Assembly: GCA_963709325.1 (NCBI GenBank)
Contig: CAVPVV010000003.1
Span: 4,402,001-4,466,000, forward strand
Length of the DNA: 64,000 nucleotides
Origin: VFZN01 sp963709325
Lineage (GTDB): Bacteria > Acidobacteriota > Vicinamibacteria > Vicinamibacterales > UBA2999
Reading direction: 5' to 3'
Below are positions 7,443-16,667 of this stretch, in pieces. The position numbers and the translations under genes are program-made. Each line of letters opens with the position of its first letter. Within the stretch, counting starts at the first letter, position 1. The notes under the pieces were generated by a model, which saw only the letters and a program-made list of their open reading frames with translations, was not told the DNA's origin and did no database searches.

Positions 7443-9878
7443 ATGGGAGCCCTGCATCACGCCCTTCGCCGATTCAGCACCCGGCCGACCTTCACGCTCG
7501 TGGCGGTGGCCACGCTCGCGCTGGCGATTGGCGCGAACGCAGCGATTTTCAGCCTGGTCCAGGCGGTGCTGCTCCGACCCCTTGCCTTCGCGGACCCTGG
7601 CGCGCTCGTGCAGGTGCGCGGTTTCGATGGCGACGACCAGCAGGTCGGGAACCTGTCGCCGGCTGATTTCTTCGATTTCGCGCGCGAGTCGCGCGTCTTC
7701 GCATCGATGGGGGCGCACGGGTTCATCAACTCGTTCACGATTGCCGGCCCGACCGGCGACGCCGAACGCGTTGGCGGAGTGAACGTCACCGACGGGTTCT
7801 TTCCGACGCTCGGCGTTCAAGCGGCCTTGGGACGGCTGTTCACGCTTTCCGACGACCAGCCCGATGCCGCGTCGACGGTGGTGCTCGCCGACGGCTTCTG
7901 GCGGCGCCGCTTCGCGGCCGACCCCTCAGCGATCGGGCGGACCATCCTAATCAACGCTCGTCCGGCGACCATCATCGGCGTGCTGCCTGCCTCGTTTCGC
8001 CACCTGGAAGAGGACCCCGATCGCGCAGTGGACGTGTTCATTCCCTACGGTTTCAATCGAGCCAACGCGAATCGTGGCGGTCATTTCATCCGAGGGGTAG
8101 GGCGGCTCGGGCCGGGCGCGTCGCTGGCGCAGGCACGAGCCGAGCTCGACACGATTGCTGCGCGCCTCGAACGCGAATATCCAACCAGCAACCACGGGGA
8201 AGGTGTTCGGTTGATACCGCTTCACGAGTCGGTCGTCGGCGTAGCACGGCGCAGCCTCGTGCTGGTCTCGGCGGGCGTCGGTCTCGTGCTGCTGATCGCC
8301 TGCGCCAATCTCGCCAACCTGCTCCTTGCCTCCGGCGCCAGCCGGCAGCGCGAGCTCGCGGTGAGGATGGCGTTGGGGGCGACGCGCGCACGGCTGGTTC
8401 GCCAGCTGCTCGGCGAGAGCCTCGTCCTCGGCGTTCTCGGAGCGCTCGCCGGCGTCGCGCTGGCCGTCACCTCGACCCGCGCATTCGGGCTCGCCGGTTC
8501 GAGCCTGCCGCGACTGGCGGACGTGAGTGTGGACCTCAACGTGGTTCTGTTCGCAGTCGTGTGCGGCATCGCCTCGGCGCTTGCCTTCGGGGCGCTGCCG
8601 GCGTGGCAGCTATCGCGCGACGTGCTGTTCGAGGCACTCAAACAGTCCGGACGCCAGCCGCACGGCGTCGTCCGACGCGGTGCGCGCCAGGCGTTCGTGG
8701 CGACGCAGGTGGCGCTCGCGGTCGTGCTGCTGGTCGGCGCGGCGCTCCTCGCTCGCAGTCTATGGGCGCTCGAAGGCGTACCAACCGGTTTCGCGCCGGC
8801 ACAGGTGCTGGCGATGGATGTGTCGTTGCCGGTCGCGATCTATGCCGAAGGGGAGCAGATTCCGTTCTACGAGCGGCTGCACGAGCGGGTTGCGACGCTC
8901 CCGGGCGTCGTCGCCGTCGGCGCGACCAACATCCTGCCGCTCAGCGGCAACTACGACAGCCGTGGCATCCAGATCGAAGATCATCCGAAGCCCGACGGCC
9001 AGGGCGAGGCGCCGCAGGCGCGATCGGTGACTCCGGGATATTTCGCGGCGATGGGTATTCCGCTCCTGCGCGGCCGGCTGTTCGACGGCAGGGACATCGA
9101 GGGAAAACCGCGGGTTGTCGTGATCAGCGATGCGATGGCGCGGCGCTTCTGGCCGGATCAGGATCCGATCGGCCGCCGAATCACGTTCAACGGCGGCATC
9201 CCTCCCGAGCAGCAGCAGGTGGTCGGCGGCGCTGGCTCGCGCGAGGTGGTCGGGGTGGTCGGCGACGTGCGGCACCTCGAGCTGGATGAAAGCGAAGTGC
9301 CCACGTTCTACACGCCGCACGCGCAGCAGCCCTCCTATCACACCATGACGCTCGTGGTCCGCGCCGCACAGCCGGCAGCAACGCTGTCCGGAGCGGTGCG
9401 TGCGTCGCTGCGCGAGATGGATGCCACCGTCCCGCTCTACCAGGTGCGGACGCTCGAACAGGTGCTCTCCCGCGCCGTCGCCACGCCGCGGCTTCGAGCG
9501 GCGCTCATCGGGCTGTTCGGGCTGCTGTCGGCATTACTCGCGGGCCTCGGCGTGTTCGGCGTGATCAGCTATCTCGTGAGCGAGAGGACCCACGAGTTCG
9601 GAATCCGCATGTCGCTCGGCGCGACTGGCGCCGACGTTGGCCGGCTGGTCATTGCCGAAGCCCTGCGTCCGGTGGTCGCCGGACTGCTGCTCGGCGTATT
9701 GAGTGCCGCTGCGTTCGGGCGTCTGCTGCGCGCGTTCCTGTACGGCGTGTCAGCCTCGGATCCACTGTCCTACCTTGTTGCTGCAGCGATCCTGCTCGCC
9801 GCCGCCTGTGCCGCCGCGGTGATTCCGGCCAGGCGGGCGGTCCGCGTAGATCCGATGGCGGCGCTGACCACCGAGTAG
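7443..9878 (+). CDS. ADOP-family (MacB/FtsX-type) ABC transporter permease
   Basis: An 811-aa inner-membrane permease of the Acidobacterial duplicated orphan permease type. The start MGALHHALRRFSTRPTFT leads into TM1 (TLVAVATLALAIGANAAIFS), then a large periplasmic MacB-PCD domain, then three TMs (SLVLVSAGVGLVLLIACANL onward) containing the FtsX signature ELAVRMALGATRARLVRQLL. A second copy of periplasmic domain plus FtsX TMs follows (HEFGIRMSLGATGADVGRLV near the end). There is no ATPase gene nearby, as usual for these orphan permeases. MacB-like proteins move lipids, lipoproteins or peptides mechanically across the envelope; the cargo is unknown. Confidence 0.95.
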   Translation: MGALHHALRRFSTRPTFTLVAVATLALAIGANAAIFSLVQAVLLRPLAFADPGALVQVRGFDGDDQQVGNLSPADFFDFARESRVFASMGAHGFINSFTIAGPTGDAERVGGVNVTDGFFPTLGVQAALGRLFTLSDDQPDAASTVVLADGFWRRRFAADPSAIGRTILINARPATIIGVLPASFRHLEEDPDRAVDVFIPYGFNRANANRGGHFIRGVGRLGPGASLAQARAELDTIAARLEREYPTSNHGEGVRLIPLHESVVGVARRSLVLVSAGVGLVLLIACANLANLLLASGASRQRELAVRMALGATRARLVRQLLGESLVLGVLGALAGVALAVTSTRAFGLAGSSLPRLADVSVDLNVVLFAVVCGIASALAFGALPAWQLSRDVLFEALKQSGRQPHGVVRRGARQAFVATQVALAVVLLVGAALLARSLWALEGVPTGFAPAQVLAMDVSLPVAIYAEGEQIPFYERLHERVATLPGVVAVGATNILPLSGNYDSRGIQIEDHPKPDGQGEAPQARSVTPGYFAAMGIPLLRGRLFDGRDIEGKPRVVVISDAMARRFWPDQDPIGRRITFNGGIPPEQQQVVGGAGSREVVGVVGDVRHLELDESEVPTFYTPHAQQPSYHTMTLVVRAAQPAATLSGAVRASLREMDATVPLYQVRTLEQVLSRAVATPRLRAALIGLFGLLSALLAGLGVFGVISYLVSERTHEFGIRMSLGATGADVGRLVIAEALRPVVAGLLLGVLSAAAFGRLLRAFLYGVSASDPLSYLVAAAILLAAACAAAVIPARRAVRVDPMAALTTE

Positions 9879-9991
9879 ATACGACGGGGAACGGTCGATT
9901 CCCCAATCTCGAGAATGAGCCTCCCAGGCTTTCGACCCCCCGGCTCGCTCCCCGGGTGAACCAGCGGTGCGCCTGCGGCGTCTAGCAGGTT

Positions 9992-10525
9992 GTGCACGAA
10001 CGCGTGGAGCGCCTGCCGGGAGCGTCGATAGCGGTGGACGAGGCGCTGCTCCGCGAGTTCGAGGCCTGCCTGACGGACACCGCGACCCTCGCGTTCCGTG
10101 TGGCCTACAGTGTCCTCCGGCAGCGTGAGGACGCTGAGGACGTGGCCCAGGACGCGTTCGTCCGGGCCTACGCGCGGTTTGCCCAGCTTCGCGACCGCGG
10201 CAGATTCCGGGCCTGGCTCGTCCGCATGACCTTTCGCCTGGCGCTCGACCGCCAACGCGCCGTCCGGCGCCGAGGCATTCGCGAGCGCGCGGCCGTTGAG
10301 CCGCCGGCCCCTGGTTCGTCCGCGTGCAACGTGGACCCCGTCCAACTTAGTCGGTTGTGGGACGCGATTGACGCGCTGCCGCACAAGCTGCGGTGGCCGA
10401 CCGTCCTCTCGGCCATTCACGGCCACGACGTCAAAGAGGTGGCAGCGCTGCTCGGCGTACCGGAGGGCACCGTGAAGTCGCGGCTGTTCCTTGCAAGACG
10501 CCGCCTCAAGGAGCAGCTCCGATGA
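9992..10525 (+). CDS. ECF-type RNA polymerase sigma factor
   Basis: A 177-aa sigma-70 family protein with region 2 (LAFRVAYSVLRQREDAEDVA, then QDAFVRAYARF) and region 4 (HDVKEVAALLGVPEGTVKSR). It lacks regions 1 and 3, as in extracytoplasmic-function sigma factors. The likely start is GTG at 9992, though a later GTG is possible because the N-terminal 10-15 residues are not conserved. The stop codon overlaps the ATG of the next gene (ATGA), so sigma factor and membrane-anchored partner are translationally coupled. Confidence 0.92.
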   Translation: MHERVERLPGASIAVDEALLREFEACLTDTATLAFRVAYSVLRQREDAEDVAQDAFVRAYARFAQLRDRGRFRAWLVRMTFRLALDRQRAVRRRGIRERAAVEPPAPGSSACNVDPVQLSRLWDAIDALPHKLRWPTVLSAIHGHDVKEVAALLGVPEGTVKSRLFLARRRLKEQLR

Positions 10526-11076
10526 CCTCCACCGCACCCCGCCCAATGCGCGACGATGAGCTCGATCGGCTGCTCGAGGCGGCACTGTCGGTGTCGCCCT
10601 CACCGACGTTCCGGGCCAGGGTCGCCGCGCGCGTGGCCGACGAGCCCATGCCGGGCAGGGGGCGCAACCCGCTGATCTGGCCTGCGATGGCCGCTGCGAC
10701 GGCGTTCGCGATCGTCCTCATCGTCATTACGGGCCCGCCCGGCGATGAGGCGCCTCGAGCACCGCAGCCGCCAATCGCCGGCACGGCGTCGTGGATCGTG
10801 TCAGCGCCTGCGGCATCGGTCGAGCGTCGAGGGCCGGCCCAGCGACGATCGACGGATTCGCTCGCGCCGCGCCGTGCCGCAGCCCGGTTCGATCACCGTG
10901 AGCAGGAGGCGTTCGCCTGGCTGGTCACGCGTGCGAAAGCCGGTGACCTGGCGCCGTGGGAGATTGAAATCGAAGCCGTCGAGCTCGAGCCTGTCGTGTC
11001 CCCGCTCGCCATTCCTTCCCTCGAGGTAACGCCGATCGGGCTCACCGACGATTCCGAAGGAGACCCGCAGCCATGA
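10522..11076 (+). CDS. Single-pass membrane protein, probable anti-sigma factor
   Basis: A 184-aa protein with a cytoplasmic N-terminus of about 55 residues (DDELDRLLEAALSVSPSPTF), one TM helix (LIWPAMAAATAFAIVLIVIT) and a periplasmic tail rich in Pro and charged residues. This topology and its place directly behind the ECF gene, with a 4-nt overlap, suggest an anti-sigma factor. No zinc-binding HXXXCXXC motif of the ZAS type is visible. The start at 10522 is preferred over an upstream in-frame start because of the ATGA coupling. Confidence 0.75.
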   Translation: MTSTAPRPMRDDELDRLLEAALSVSPSPTFRARVAARVADEPMPGRGRNPLIWPAMAAATAFAIVLIVITGPPGDEAPRAPQPPIAGTASWIVSAPAASVERRGPAQRRSTDSLAPRRAAARFDHREQEAFAWLVTRAKAGDLAPWEIEIEAVELEPVVSPLAIPSLEVTPIGLTDDSEGDPQP

Positions 11077-11810
11077 TGCTCACCGCCCGCGCCGCGAGCT
11101 TGCCGTTGGCCGTCGTGCTTGCCCTGACGCTGCCTGTCCACGCGCAGGTTCCAGCGGCCCCGCAGGTGCCGGCACCTCCAGCCACGCTCCAACCGCCGGC
11201 GCCGGTACCTCCCGCGACGCTCCAACCGCCGGCGCCGCCGCGGACGCCGCAGGAACGCGGCCCGCGGACCTCGCTCGACGTGCAGGTCGTCATCGTTCGC
11301 ACGCAAGGCGACAAGGCGATCTCACGCCTGCCGTACTCGCTCGAAGTCACAACCGGGATGCCCGAATCGCAGTTGAACATCGGTACCGAGGTGCCGGTTC
11401 CGACGTTCACCCCTGCTCGTTCTGCAGCCGCAAAACCCCAGGCTGGCGGGCAGCCAGGTGCCGGAGCCGGCCAACTGCAACCAGCCGCGCCAGCCGATCC
11501 GCCAATCGGACTTCCGCAGCCGATCCAGCCGGTTTCATACAGATCCGTCGGCACGGTGATCAGCTGCCGCGCCTCGAACGGGGAGGGCGGCCAATACGAG
11601 ATCGTGCTGTCGGTAGATGACAACGCGGTGCTGCCTCGTGATGCGGCCCCTTCGAACAGCGGGCCGGACCTGCCGGTGTTCCGAGCCTTCCGCGCCCGCA
11701 ACACGCTCGTGCTGCGGGACGGTCAGACCCGCACGTTCACGGCGGCCGCCGACAGGGTCAGCGGCGAAATGGTTCGTGTCGAGGTCACGCTGCGCGTCCT
11801 GAAGAATTGA
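11073..11810 (+). CDS. Exported Pro/Ala-rich protein, third gene of the ECF operon
   Basis: A 245-aa protein with a signal peptide (MMLTARAASLPLAVVLALTL...VHAQ). A Pro-rich segment follows with two near-identical copies of PPATLQPPAPVPPATLQPPA-type sequence, and then a beta-rich C-terminal domain (VISCRASNGEGGQYEIVLSV; RVEVTLRVLKN at the end). I do not recognise the domain. Start and preceding stop overlap (ATGA), so it is the third coupled gene after the sigma factor and putative anti-sigma factor. It could be the periplasmic sensor or the output of that system; this is inference from position only. Confidence 0.75.
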   Translation: MMLTARAASLPLAVVLALTLPVHAQVPAAPQVPAPPATLQPPAPVPPATLQPPAPPRTPQERGPRTSLDVQVVIVRTQGDKAISRLPYSLEVTTGMPESQLNIGTEVPVPTFTPARSAAAKPQAGGQPGAGAGQLQPAAPADPPIGLPQPIQPVSYRSVGTVISCRASNGEGGQYEIVLSVDDNAVLPRDAAPSNSGPDLPVFRAFRARNTLVLRDGQTRTFTAAADRVSGEMVRVEVTLRVLKN

Positions 11811-11820
11811 AGTCGCTCAA

Positions 11821-12540
11821 TCACGCTTTTGACGAGCGAAGGCGCTCCAGCCGTGCGACGAAGTCGCGAGGGAGCGGTGCCTCCGCCTGAATGGGACTGT
11901 TGGTCAGCGGGTGAGGAAAGCCCAGTTTCCACGCGTGGAGAAACGGGCGATCGGTGCGCTTCGCGCTGGCGGGGGTGCGCGCGTAGACGCGATCGTCGAG
12001 CACGGGATGTCCGATCGACGAGAGATGAACCCGAATCTGGTGCTGCCGGCCGGTCTCGAGCCGGAGTTCCACGAGCGCGGCCTCCCGGCCGAATCGCTCC
12101 ACGACTCGATAATGCGTGCGTGCGGGCAGCGCGCCGGGCTTCCCATCGGCCACATCGCGGCGGCCGTCGAGGTACTCGCCCGAAATCGGGCGATCGATGG
12201 TGCCCTCAGGCGAATCAGGCACACCTTCCACAAGCGCCAGATAGATCCGCTCGAAATGGTGAGCCTTGAAGAGAAGACGTCCCGCGGCGTGAACCTCGCG
12301 GCTGAGCGCAATCGCCAGCGCCCCTGACGTCCCGCGATCGAGCCGGTGCAGGAGTCCGACGTAGGCTCGCTGGCCCTGCTTGTGCTGCGCGTAGGCGCGC
12401 GCGCGTCGAAGCACCGAGTCCTCGTGCTCCGCGCGTCCCGGCGCCGACGGCATCGTCAGCAGGCCGGCTGGCTTGTCGACCACAATCAGGTCGCGTTCGG
12501 TGTGAAGCAGGACGAGCCGTTCGCGCGTCCTGCCGCTCAC
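11821..12540 (-). CDS. RluA-family rRNA/tRNA pseudouridine synthase
   Basis: A 239-aa pseudouridine synthase. The catalytic motif HRLDRGTSG has the nucleophilic Asp68, preceded by VVDKPAGLLTMPS near residue 20, both diagnostic of the RluA branch. An S4 domain is absent, as in RluA itself, so the exact target base cannot be assigned. Translation starts at GTG 12540, overlapping the stop of the DUF3014 gene by 4 nt (GTGA), so the two genes form a coupled pair. Confidence 0.92.
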   Translation of the reverse strand: MSGRTRERLVLLHTERDLIVVDKPAGLLTMPSAPGRAEHEDSVLRRARAYAQHKQGQRAYVGLLHRLDRGTSGALAIALSREVHAAGRLLFKAHHFERIYLALVEGVPDSPEGTIDRPISGEYLDGRRDVADGKPGALPARTHYRVVERFGREAALVELRLETGRQHQIRVHLSSIGHPVLDDRVYARTPASAKRTDRPFLHAWKLGFPHPLTNSPIQAEAPLPRDFVARLERLRSSKA

Positions 12541-13346
12541 GATTGGAGGTGCTGGCGCACCGCCTTCAGGGTTTCGATCACCCGCGCCGCGTTACGCGGC
12601 CCCATCCGCACCAGGTGCTTCTGTGCCGGCGTCAGCGCTTCGAGCGCCGGGTCGGCGAATGCCCACGTGGCGCCCTTGCCGTCGACGACGGTAATCGGAC
12701 CGCTCGGAACAGGTGTGCTGATCAGCACGTCGAGCGCCTGTTGGACGGCCACGTCCACGCTCGTCTCCGCTTTGCCAAGATTGCCGTAGGCCTCGTTCAG
12801 CCGCGGCTGAATGGTCCGGTATGCGGTCGCGACGGCCGCAGGATCCACCGAGGAGAGAGCGGTGGCAAGGCCGTCGTAGCGCGCGTAACTCGACTCGTCG
12901 ATCCGCCGCGTGCGTCCGGCCCGCATGGTCGCGAGCGTGCCTTCCGGTGCCAGGACCCGCAGCTCGCCGGCCGGCGAGGCGCCGCGTGAGACGCGGTCGA
13001 TCGTCACCGCCATCTGCTGGATGAGGTTATCGGTCGCGAGCCACGCCGCCAGTTCAGGCCGCGTCGAGAGCCCGCGGAGCAGGGTCCGCAGATACGGATC
13101 CATCTGGTCGAGCGGCGGAAGGGCCGGCGCCGACGCCAGCGGGACGTCAGTGCCGGCCACGGCGCGGGATGCATCGGGCGATGGCGTTGGGCGCTGCAGC
13201 GTCCACCAGCGGACGAACGCGCCGCCGCCGATGGCGAGCGCGATGGCCGCCGCGATGAGCCACGGATTCCAGGCGCGGAGGGCGCGCTCGGGCCCCGGAG
13301 GAGGTGTCACGCCGTCACGATCGAGGTCCAGGTCGTCGACGGGCAT
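12537..13346 (-). CDS. DUF3014 domain membrane-anchored protein
   Basis: A 269-aa protein with a short cytoplasmic N-terminus, one TM (NPWLIAAAIALAIGGGAFVRWW, about residues 27-48) and a periplasmic domain. The sequence PPLDQMDPYLRTLLRGLSTR and the later LIQQMAVTIDRVSRGASP match DUF3014. The function of this family is unknown. It is coupled to the downstream pseudouridine synthase gene. Confidence 0.85.
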   Translation of the reverse strand: MPVDDLDLDRDGVTPPPGPERALRAWNPWLIAAAIALAIGGGAFVRWWTLQRPTPSPDASRAVAGTDVPLASAPALPPLDQMDPYLRTLLRGLSTRPELAAWLATDNLIQQMAVTIDRVSRGASPAGELRVLAPEGTLATMRAGRTRRIDESSYARYDGLATALSSVDPAAVATAYRTIQPRLNEAYGNLGKAETSVDVAVQQALDVLISTPVPSGPITVVDGKGATWAFADPALEALTPAQKHLVRMGPRNAARVIETLKAVRQHLQS

Positions 13347-13431
13347 GGCTCCAGCCTACACCTCGACGGCTGCCGCGCGCATGCGGCTGAGGTGCTTTCT
13401 GTCTCTAGCTGTTGCATAACGGAGACATGCG

Positions 13432-13460
13432 TTGACACACCTGTGACGCCGCATTACATT
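13432..13460 (+). promoter_or_regulatory. Candidate sigma-70-type promoter of the first TonB receptor gene
   Basis: TTGACA (13432-13437), exactly the consensus -35, is followed after a 17-bp spacer by TACATT (13455-13460). The receptor start codon is about 70 bases further on. This is the best promoter match seen in the window; it has not been tested. Confidence 0.55.
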
Positions 13461-13531
13461 CGCCTGCAAATCCTAATCGGCATCACCGCCTTGTTGCTTG
13501 TGCAGCGTTGGCAGACCAACAGGAGGCGCGA

Positions 13532-16500
13532 ATGTCAGCAGCAATTAGGCACGTACCGAGATCAGCTTGGCTTGCGGGGGCGTTGCTGTTGCTGGCCGCT
13601 CATACGGCGCTGGCGCAGAGTGTGTTCACCGGCTCCGTGCGCGATACCAGTGGGGCGGTGCTCCCGGGGGTGACGGTCGAGGCAAGCAGTCCGGTGCTCA
13701 TCGAAGGGACTAAGAGCGCCGTCACCGACGCGAATGGGTCTTATCGCATTGTCGACTTGCGACCAGGCACTTACACGCTGGTCTTCAGTCTTACCGGCTT
13801 CAAGTCGGCACGCTTCGAGGGCGTGGAACTGCGCACGGACTTCACCGCCACCTTCAACGCCAACATGGAGGTCGGGGCCCTCGAGGAATCGATCACCGTC
13901 ACCGGGGCGTCGCCGGTCGTGGACGTATCGAGCAACTCGAAGATCGAGGTGCTCACCCGCGAGGTGCTCGACCAGGTGCCCACCGGGCGCAACATCCAGG
14001 CCTACGCGCAGCTGGTGAGCGGTGTCTCGCTCAACGTGCCCGACGTCGGCGGCTCGCGCGGCATGCAGCAGACCTACATGTCCACCCGCGGCCTCACCTC
14101 GGCCAACAACATCGTCACGGTGGACGGCTTGATGGTGAACGGCCTGGACGGCGACGGCGCCGTCCAGCAGTACTTCAACCAGGCGATGGTCCAGGAGATG
14201 TCGTACCAGACCAGCGGCGCCGGTGCCGACGTCTCGCCGGGCGGCGTGCGGATGGCGATTGTCGCCAAGGACGGCGGCAACCAGTTCAACGGCTCGTTCT
14301 TCGCTGGCTGGACGCAGAAGTCGTGGGTCGCCAACAACCTGGACGACGACCTGCGGTCGCGGGGACTTGGTAACGCCGGCGGCGTCGATCGCGTCTACGA
14401 CTTCAACGTCGGCGTCGGCGGCCCGATCAAGCGTGACAAGATCTGGTTCTTCGCTTCGGCCCGCGCCTGGTCGGTCGACGCGCCCATTGGCAACACATTC
14501 ATCACCCCGGACAACCTGTCCTACAACGCCGGCTACCAGGCCTGCCGCACCGGTGCGATCGGCTGCGAGCCGGGCATCGACGACCAGAGCATCGAGAGCG
14601 CGCTGGCCCGATTCACCTGGCAGGTCAGCCCGAAGCACAAGTTCTCGGTCTACTACGACGAGATCAACAAATACCGCGGCCACGGCATGAACGCCGGCGA
14701 CGACCCGAACACGGCGTCGCAGATCTGGACCTCGCCGCGCTACAACTCGGCCGCGGCCAAGTACACCGGCACGCTGAGCAGCAGCCTGCTGGTCGAGGGC
14801 GGATACTCGTTCAACTTCGAGGAGTACGTCATCACCAACCAGCCGGGCGTGAACAAGACGCCGTTCTCCCCGGAGTGGTACGCGGGCGCGAGCCGCCGCG
14901 ACGCGAACCTCACAACGCTCTACAGCGGCCTCGCCAACTGGGGCGGCCGCTACCCGGATCGGTTCGCTGCGGCGATGTCGCTGTCGTACATCACCGGGTC
15001 GCACAACCTGAAGCTGGGGTTCCAGGACAATTGGGGACCCTACATCAACACTCGCGAGACCAACGCCGACCTGCAGCAGGTCTACCTCTCGGGCGTACCC
15101 AGCCAAGTGGCGATCTACAACACGCCGATTCGCCAGAAGGACAGCCTGCTTGCCGACATCGGCCTCTACGCGCAGGACACCTGGACGATGAATCGGCTGA
15201 CCGTGAACGCCGGGCTGCGCTGGGAGTACCTGAAGCAGGAAGTCTCGGCGACGACGTCCGGTCAGGGCCGGTTCGTGCCGGAGCGCAGCTTCGACGCAGT
15301 GCAGATGCCGGTGTGGAAGGACATCGCGCCCAGGGTTGGCGTTGTCTACGATCTGTTTGGAAATGCCAAGACAGCGGTCAAGTTCAGCGTCAACCGCTAC
15401 AACGAATCGCGGACGACGATGTTCGCGAACCGTTACAACCCGCTCGCGCTGACCAGCGCCACCTTGAGCTGGACCGATCTCAACACCAACGACATTGCCG
15501 AGGGGCCGGTCGGCTGCACCTACCTGACCACCGGCTGCGAGATCAATTACGCCCAGATGCCGCGCAACTTCGGCGTACGCTCGCTGAACACCGTCGATCC
15601 GGACTTCCAGCGCACCTACAACTGGGAGACCACTGCCGGGGTGCAGCACGAGCTGTTCCCGCGCGTGTCGGTGTCGGCCACCTGGTATCGCCGCGAGTTC
15701 CACGACCTCCGCGTCACCGACAACCTGGCGCGCACGATGGACGACTACTTCCCGATCAGCGTGGTCAGCCCGCTCGACGGGTCGGTGTTCAACATCTACA
15801 GCATCAATCCTGCGCTCCGAACCCTGGTCGACAACTTCGACACCAACGCCACCGAGGGCTTCGAGCAGGTCTACAACGGCTTCGACGTCACCTTCAACGC
15901 CCGTCTGCCCCGCGGCGGGGCGGCGTTTGGCGGGTTCACCACCGAGCGGACCACCCGCGTGGTCTGCGGCGAGCCTGACGATCCGAACATGCTCCGCTTC
16001 TGCGACGATGCCGACAACGACATCCCGTGGCGTCCGCAGATGAAGATTTCCGGGACCTACCCGCTCGTGTGGGGCATCCAGATCAGTGGTGCCTTCCAAA
16101 GCCTGGCGGGCCGCGCGCTCGGGGGGTATCCGACGGCGGCGCCGGTTTTCGTCAACAAGATCCAGGGCCCCGGCTACGGCGATGTCGGCAGCCCGGCAGG
16201 CACTTCGTGGCTGATCACTCCGACGACGCGGTATGCAGCCAGCTGCACGGGTCCGTGCCGGCCTGGTGAGCTCGTCGCGCCGAACCTCTCCGAGGCGCAG
16301 CTGATCGTGCCGCTGGTCGCGCCCGGCACCGAGTTCCTGCCGCGGCTCAACCAGTTCGACCTGTCCTTTGCCAAATGGTTCGGTATCGGCGGGTCGCGGC
16401 GCGTCCAGGGGCAGCTCGACATCTTCAACGTCTTCAATGCCAACCCCGTGCTCGGTGTGCAGTCGGTGAACTTCGCCACCGCGTCGTACAACCAGCCGAA

Positions 16501-16552
16501 CGCAATCCTGAACGGCAGGACGTTCCGCGTCGGCGCTCAGCTCCGCTGGTAA
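13532..16552 (+). CDS. TonB-dependent receptor with N-terminal carboxypeptidase-regulatory domain
   Basis: A 1006-aa outer-membrane receptor. The start at 13532 has AGGAGG 6 bases upstream and gives the signal peptide MSAAIRHVPRSAWLAGALLL...ALAQ. Residues about 25-110 form a carboxypeptidase-regulatory-like beta-sandwich (GVTVEASSPVLIEGTKSAVT, then DANGSYRIVDLRPGTYTLVF), as usual in acidobacterial receptors. A plug domain follows (VSLNVPDVGGSRGMQQTYMS), then a long barrel ending FRVGAQLRW. Such receptors import glycans, peptides or chelates with TonB energy; no substrate can be read. A paralogue lies at 19022. A terminator follows. Confidence 0.95.
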   Translation: MSAAIRHVPRSAWLAGALLLLAAHTALAQSVFTGSVRDTSGAVLPGVTVEASSPVLIEGTKSAVTDANGSYRIVDLRPGTYTLVFSLTGFKSARFEGVELRTDFTATFNANMEVGALEESITVTGASPVVDVSSNSKIEVLTREVLDQVPTGRNIQAYAQLVSGVSLNVPDVGGSRGMQQTYMSTRGLTSANNIVTVDGLMVNGLDGDGAVQQYFNQAMVQEMSYQTSGAGADVSPGGVRMAIVAKDGGNQFNGSFFAGWTQKSWVANNLDDDLRSRGLGNAGGVDRVYDFNVGVGGPIKRDKIWFFASARAWSVDAPIGNTFITPDNLSYNAGYQACRTGAIGCEPGIDDQSIESALARFTWQVSPKHKFSVYYDEINKYRGHGMNAGDDPNTASQIWTSPRYNSAAAKYTGTLSSSLLVEGGYSFNFEEYVITNQPGVNKTPFSPEWYAGASRRDANLTTLYSGLANWGGRYPDRFAAAMSLSYITGSHNLKLGFQDNWGPYINTRETNADLQQVYLSGVPSQVAIYNTPIRQKDSLLADIGLYAQDTWTMNRLTVNAGLRWEYLKQEVSATTSGQGRFVPERSFDAVQMPVWKDIAPRVGVVYDLFGNAKTAVKFSVNRYNESRTTMFANRYNPLALTSATLSWTDLNTNDIAEGPVGCTYLTTGCEINYAQMPRNFGVRSLNTVDPDFQRTYNWETTAGVQHELFPRVSVSATWYRREFHDLRVTDNLARTMDDYFPISVVSPLDGSVFNIYSINPALRTLVDNFDTNATEGFEQVYNGFDVTFNARLPRGGAAFGGFTTERTTRVVCGEPDDPNMLRFCDDADNDIPWRPQMKISGTYPLVWGIQISGAFQSLAGRALGGYPTAAPVFVNKIQGPGYGDVGSPAGTSWLITPTTRYAASCTGPCRPGELVAPNLSEAQLIVPLVAPGTEFLPRLNQFDLSFAKWFGIGGSRRVQGQLDIFNVFNANPVLGVQSVNFATASYNQPNAILNGRTFRVGAQLRW

Positions 16553-16610
16553 CGCCCGCGGCCAACTTCAGTCCCGGTTCGTGAGGCCTGCCCTGCACGA
16601 GCCGGATTCG

Positions 16611-16650
16611 ACCCGGAGGATCGCGCGCCTCGATCCTCCGGGTCTTTTGT
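16611..16650 (+). terminator. Rho-independent terminator after the first TonB receptor gene
   Basis: ACCCGGAGGATCG (16611-16623) and CGATCCTCCGGGT (16631-16643) form a perfect 13-bp stem with a 7-nt loop, followed by CTTTTGTT. The stem lies between the convergent receptor gene and the glycosyltransferase-TPR gene and may serve both. Confidence 0.85.
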
Positions 16651-16667
16651 TAGATGAATGAAGATCG

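Noticed and set aside
13562..16099. Long open frame (about 845 codons) on the minus strand under the first TonB receptor
   Set aside because: It is antisense to a clearly conserved receptor and has the Val/Arg/Asp-rich composition of a high-GC shadow frame; no domain is seen.
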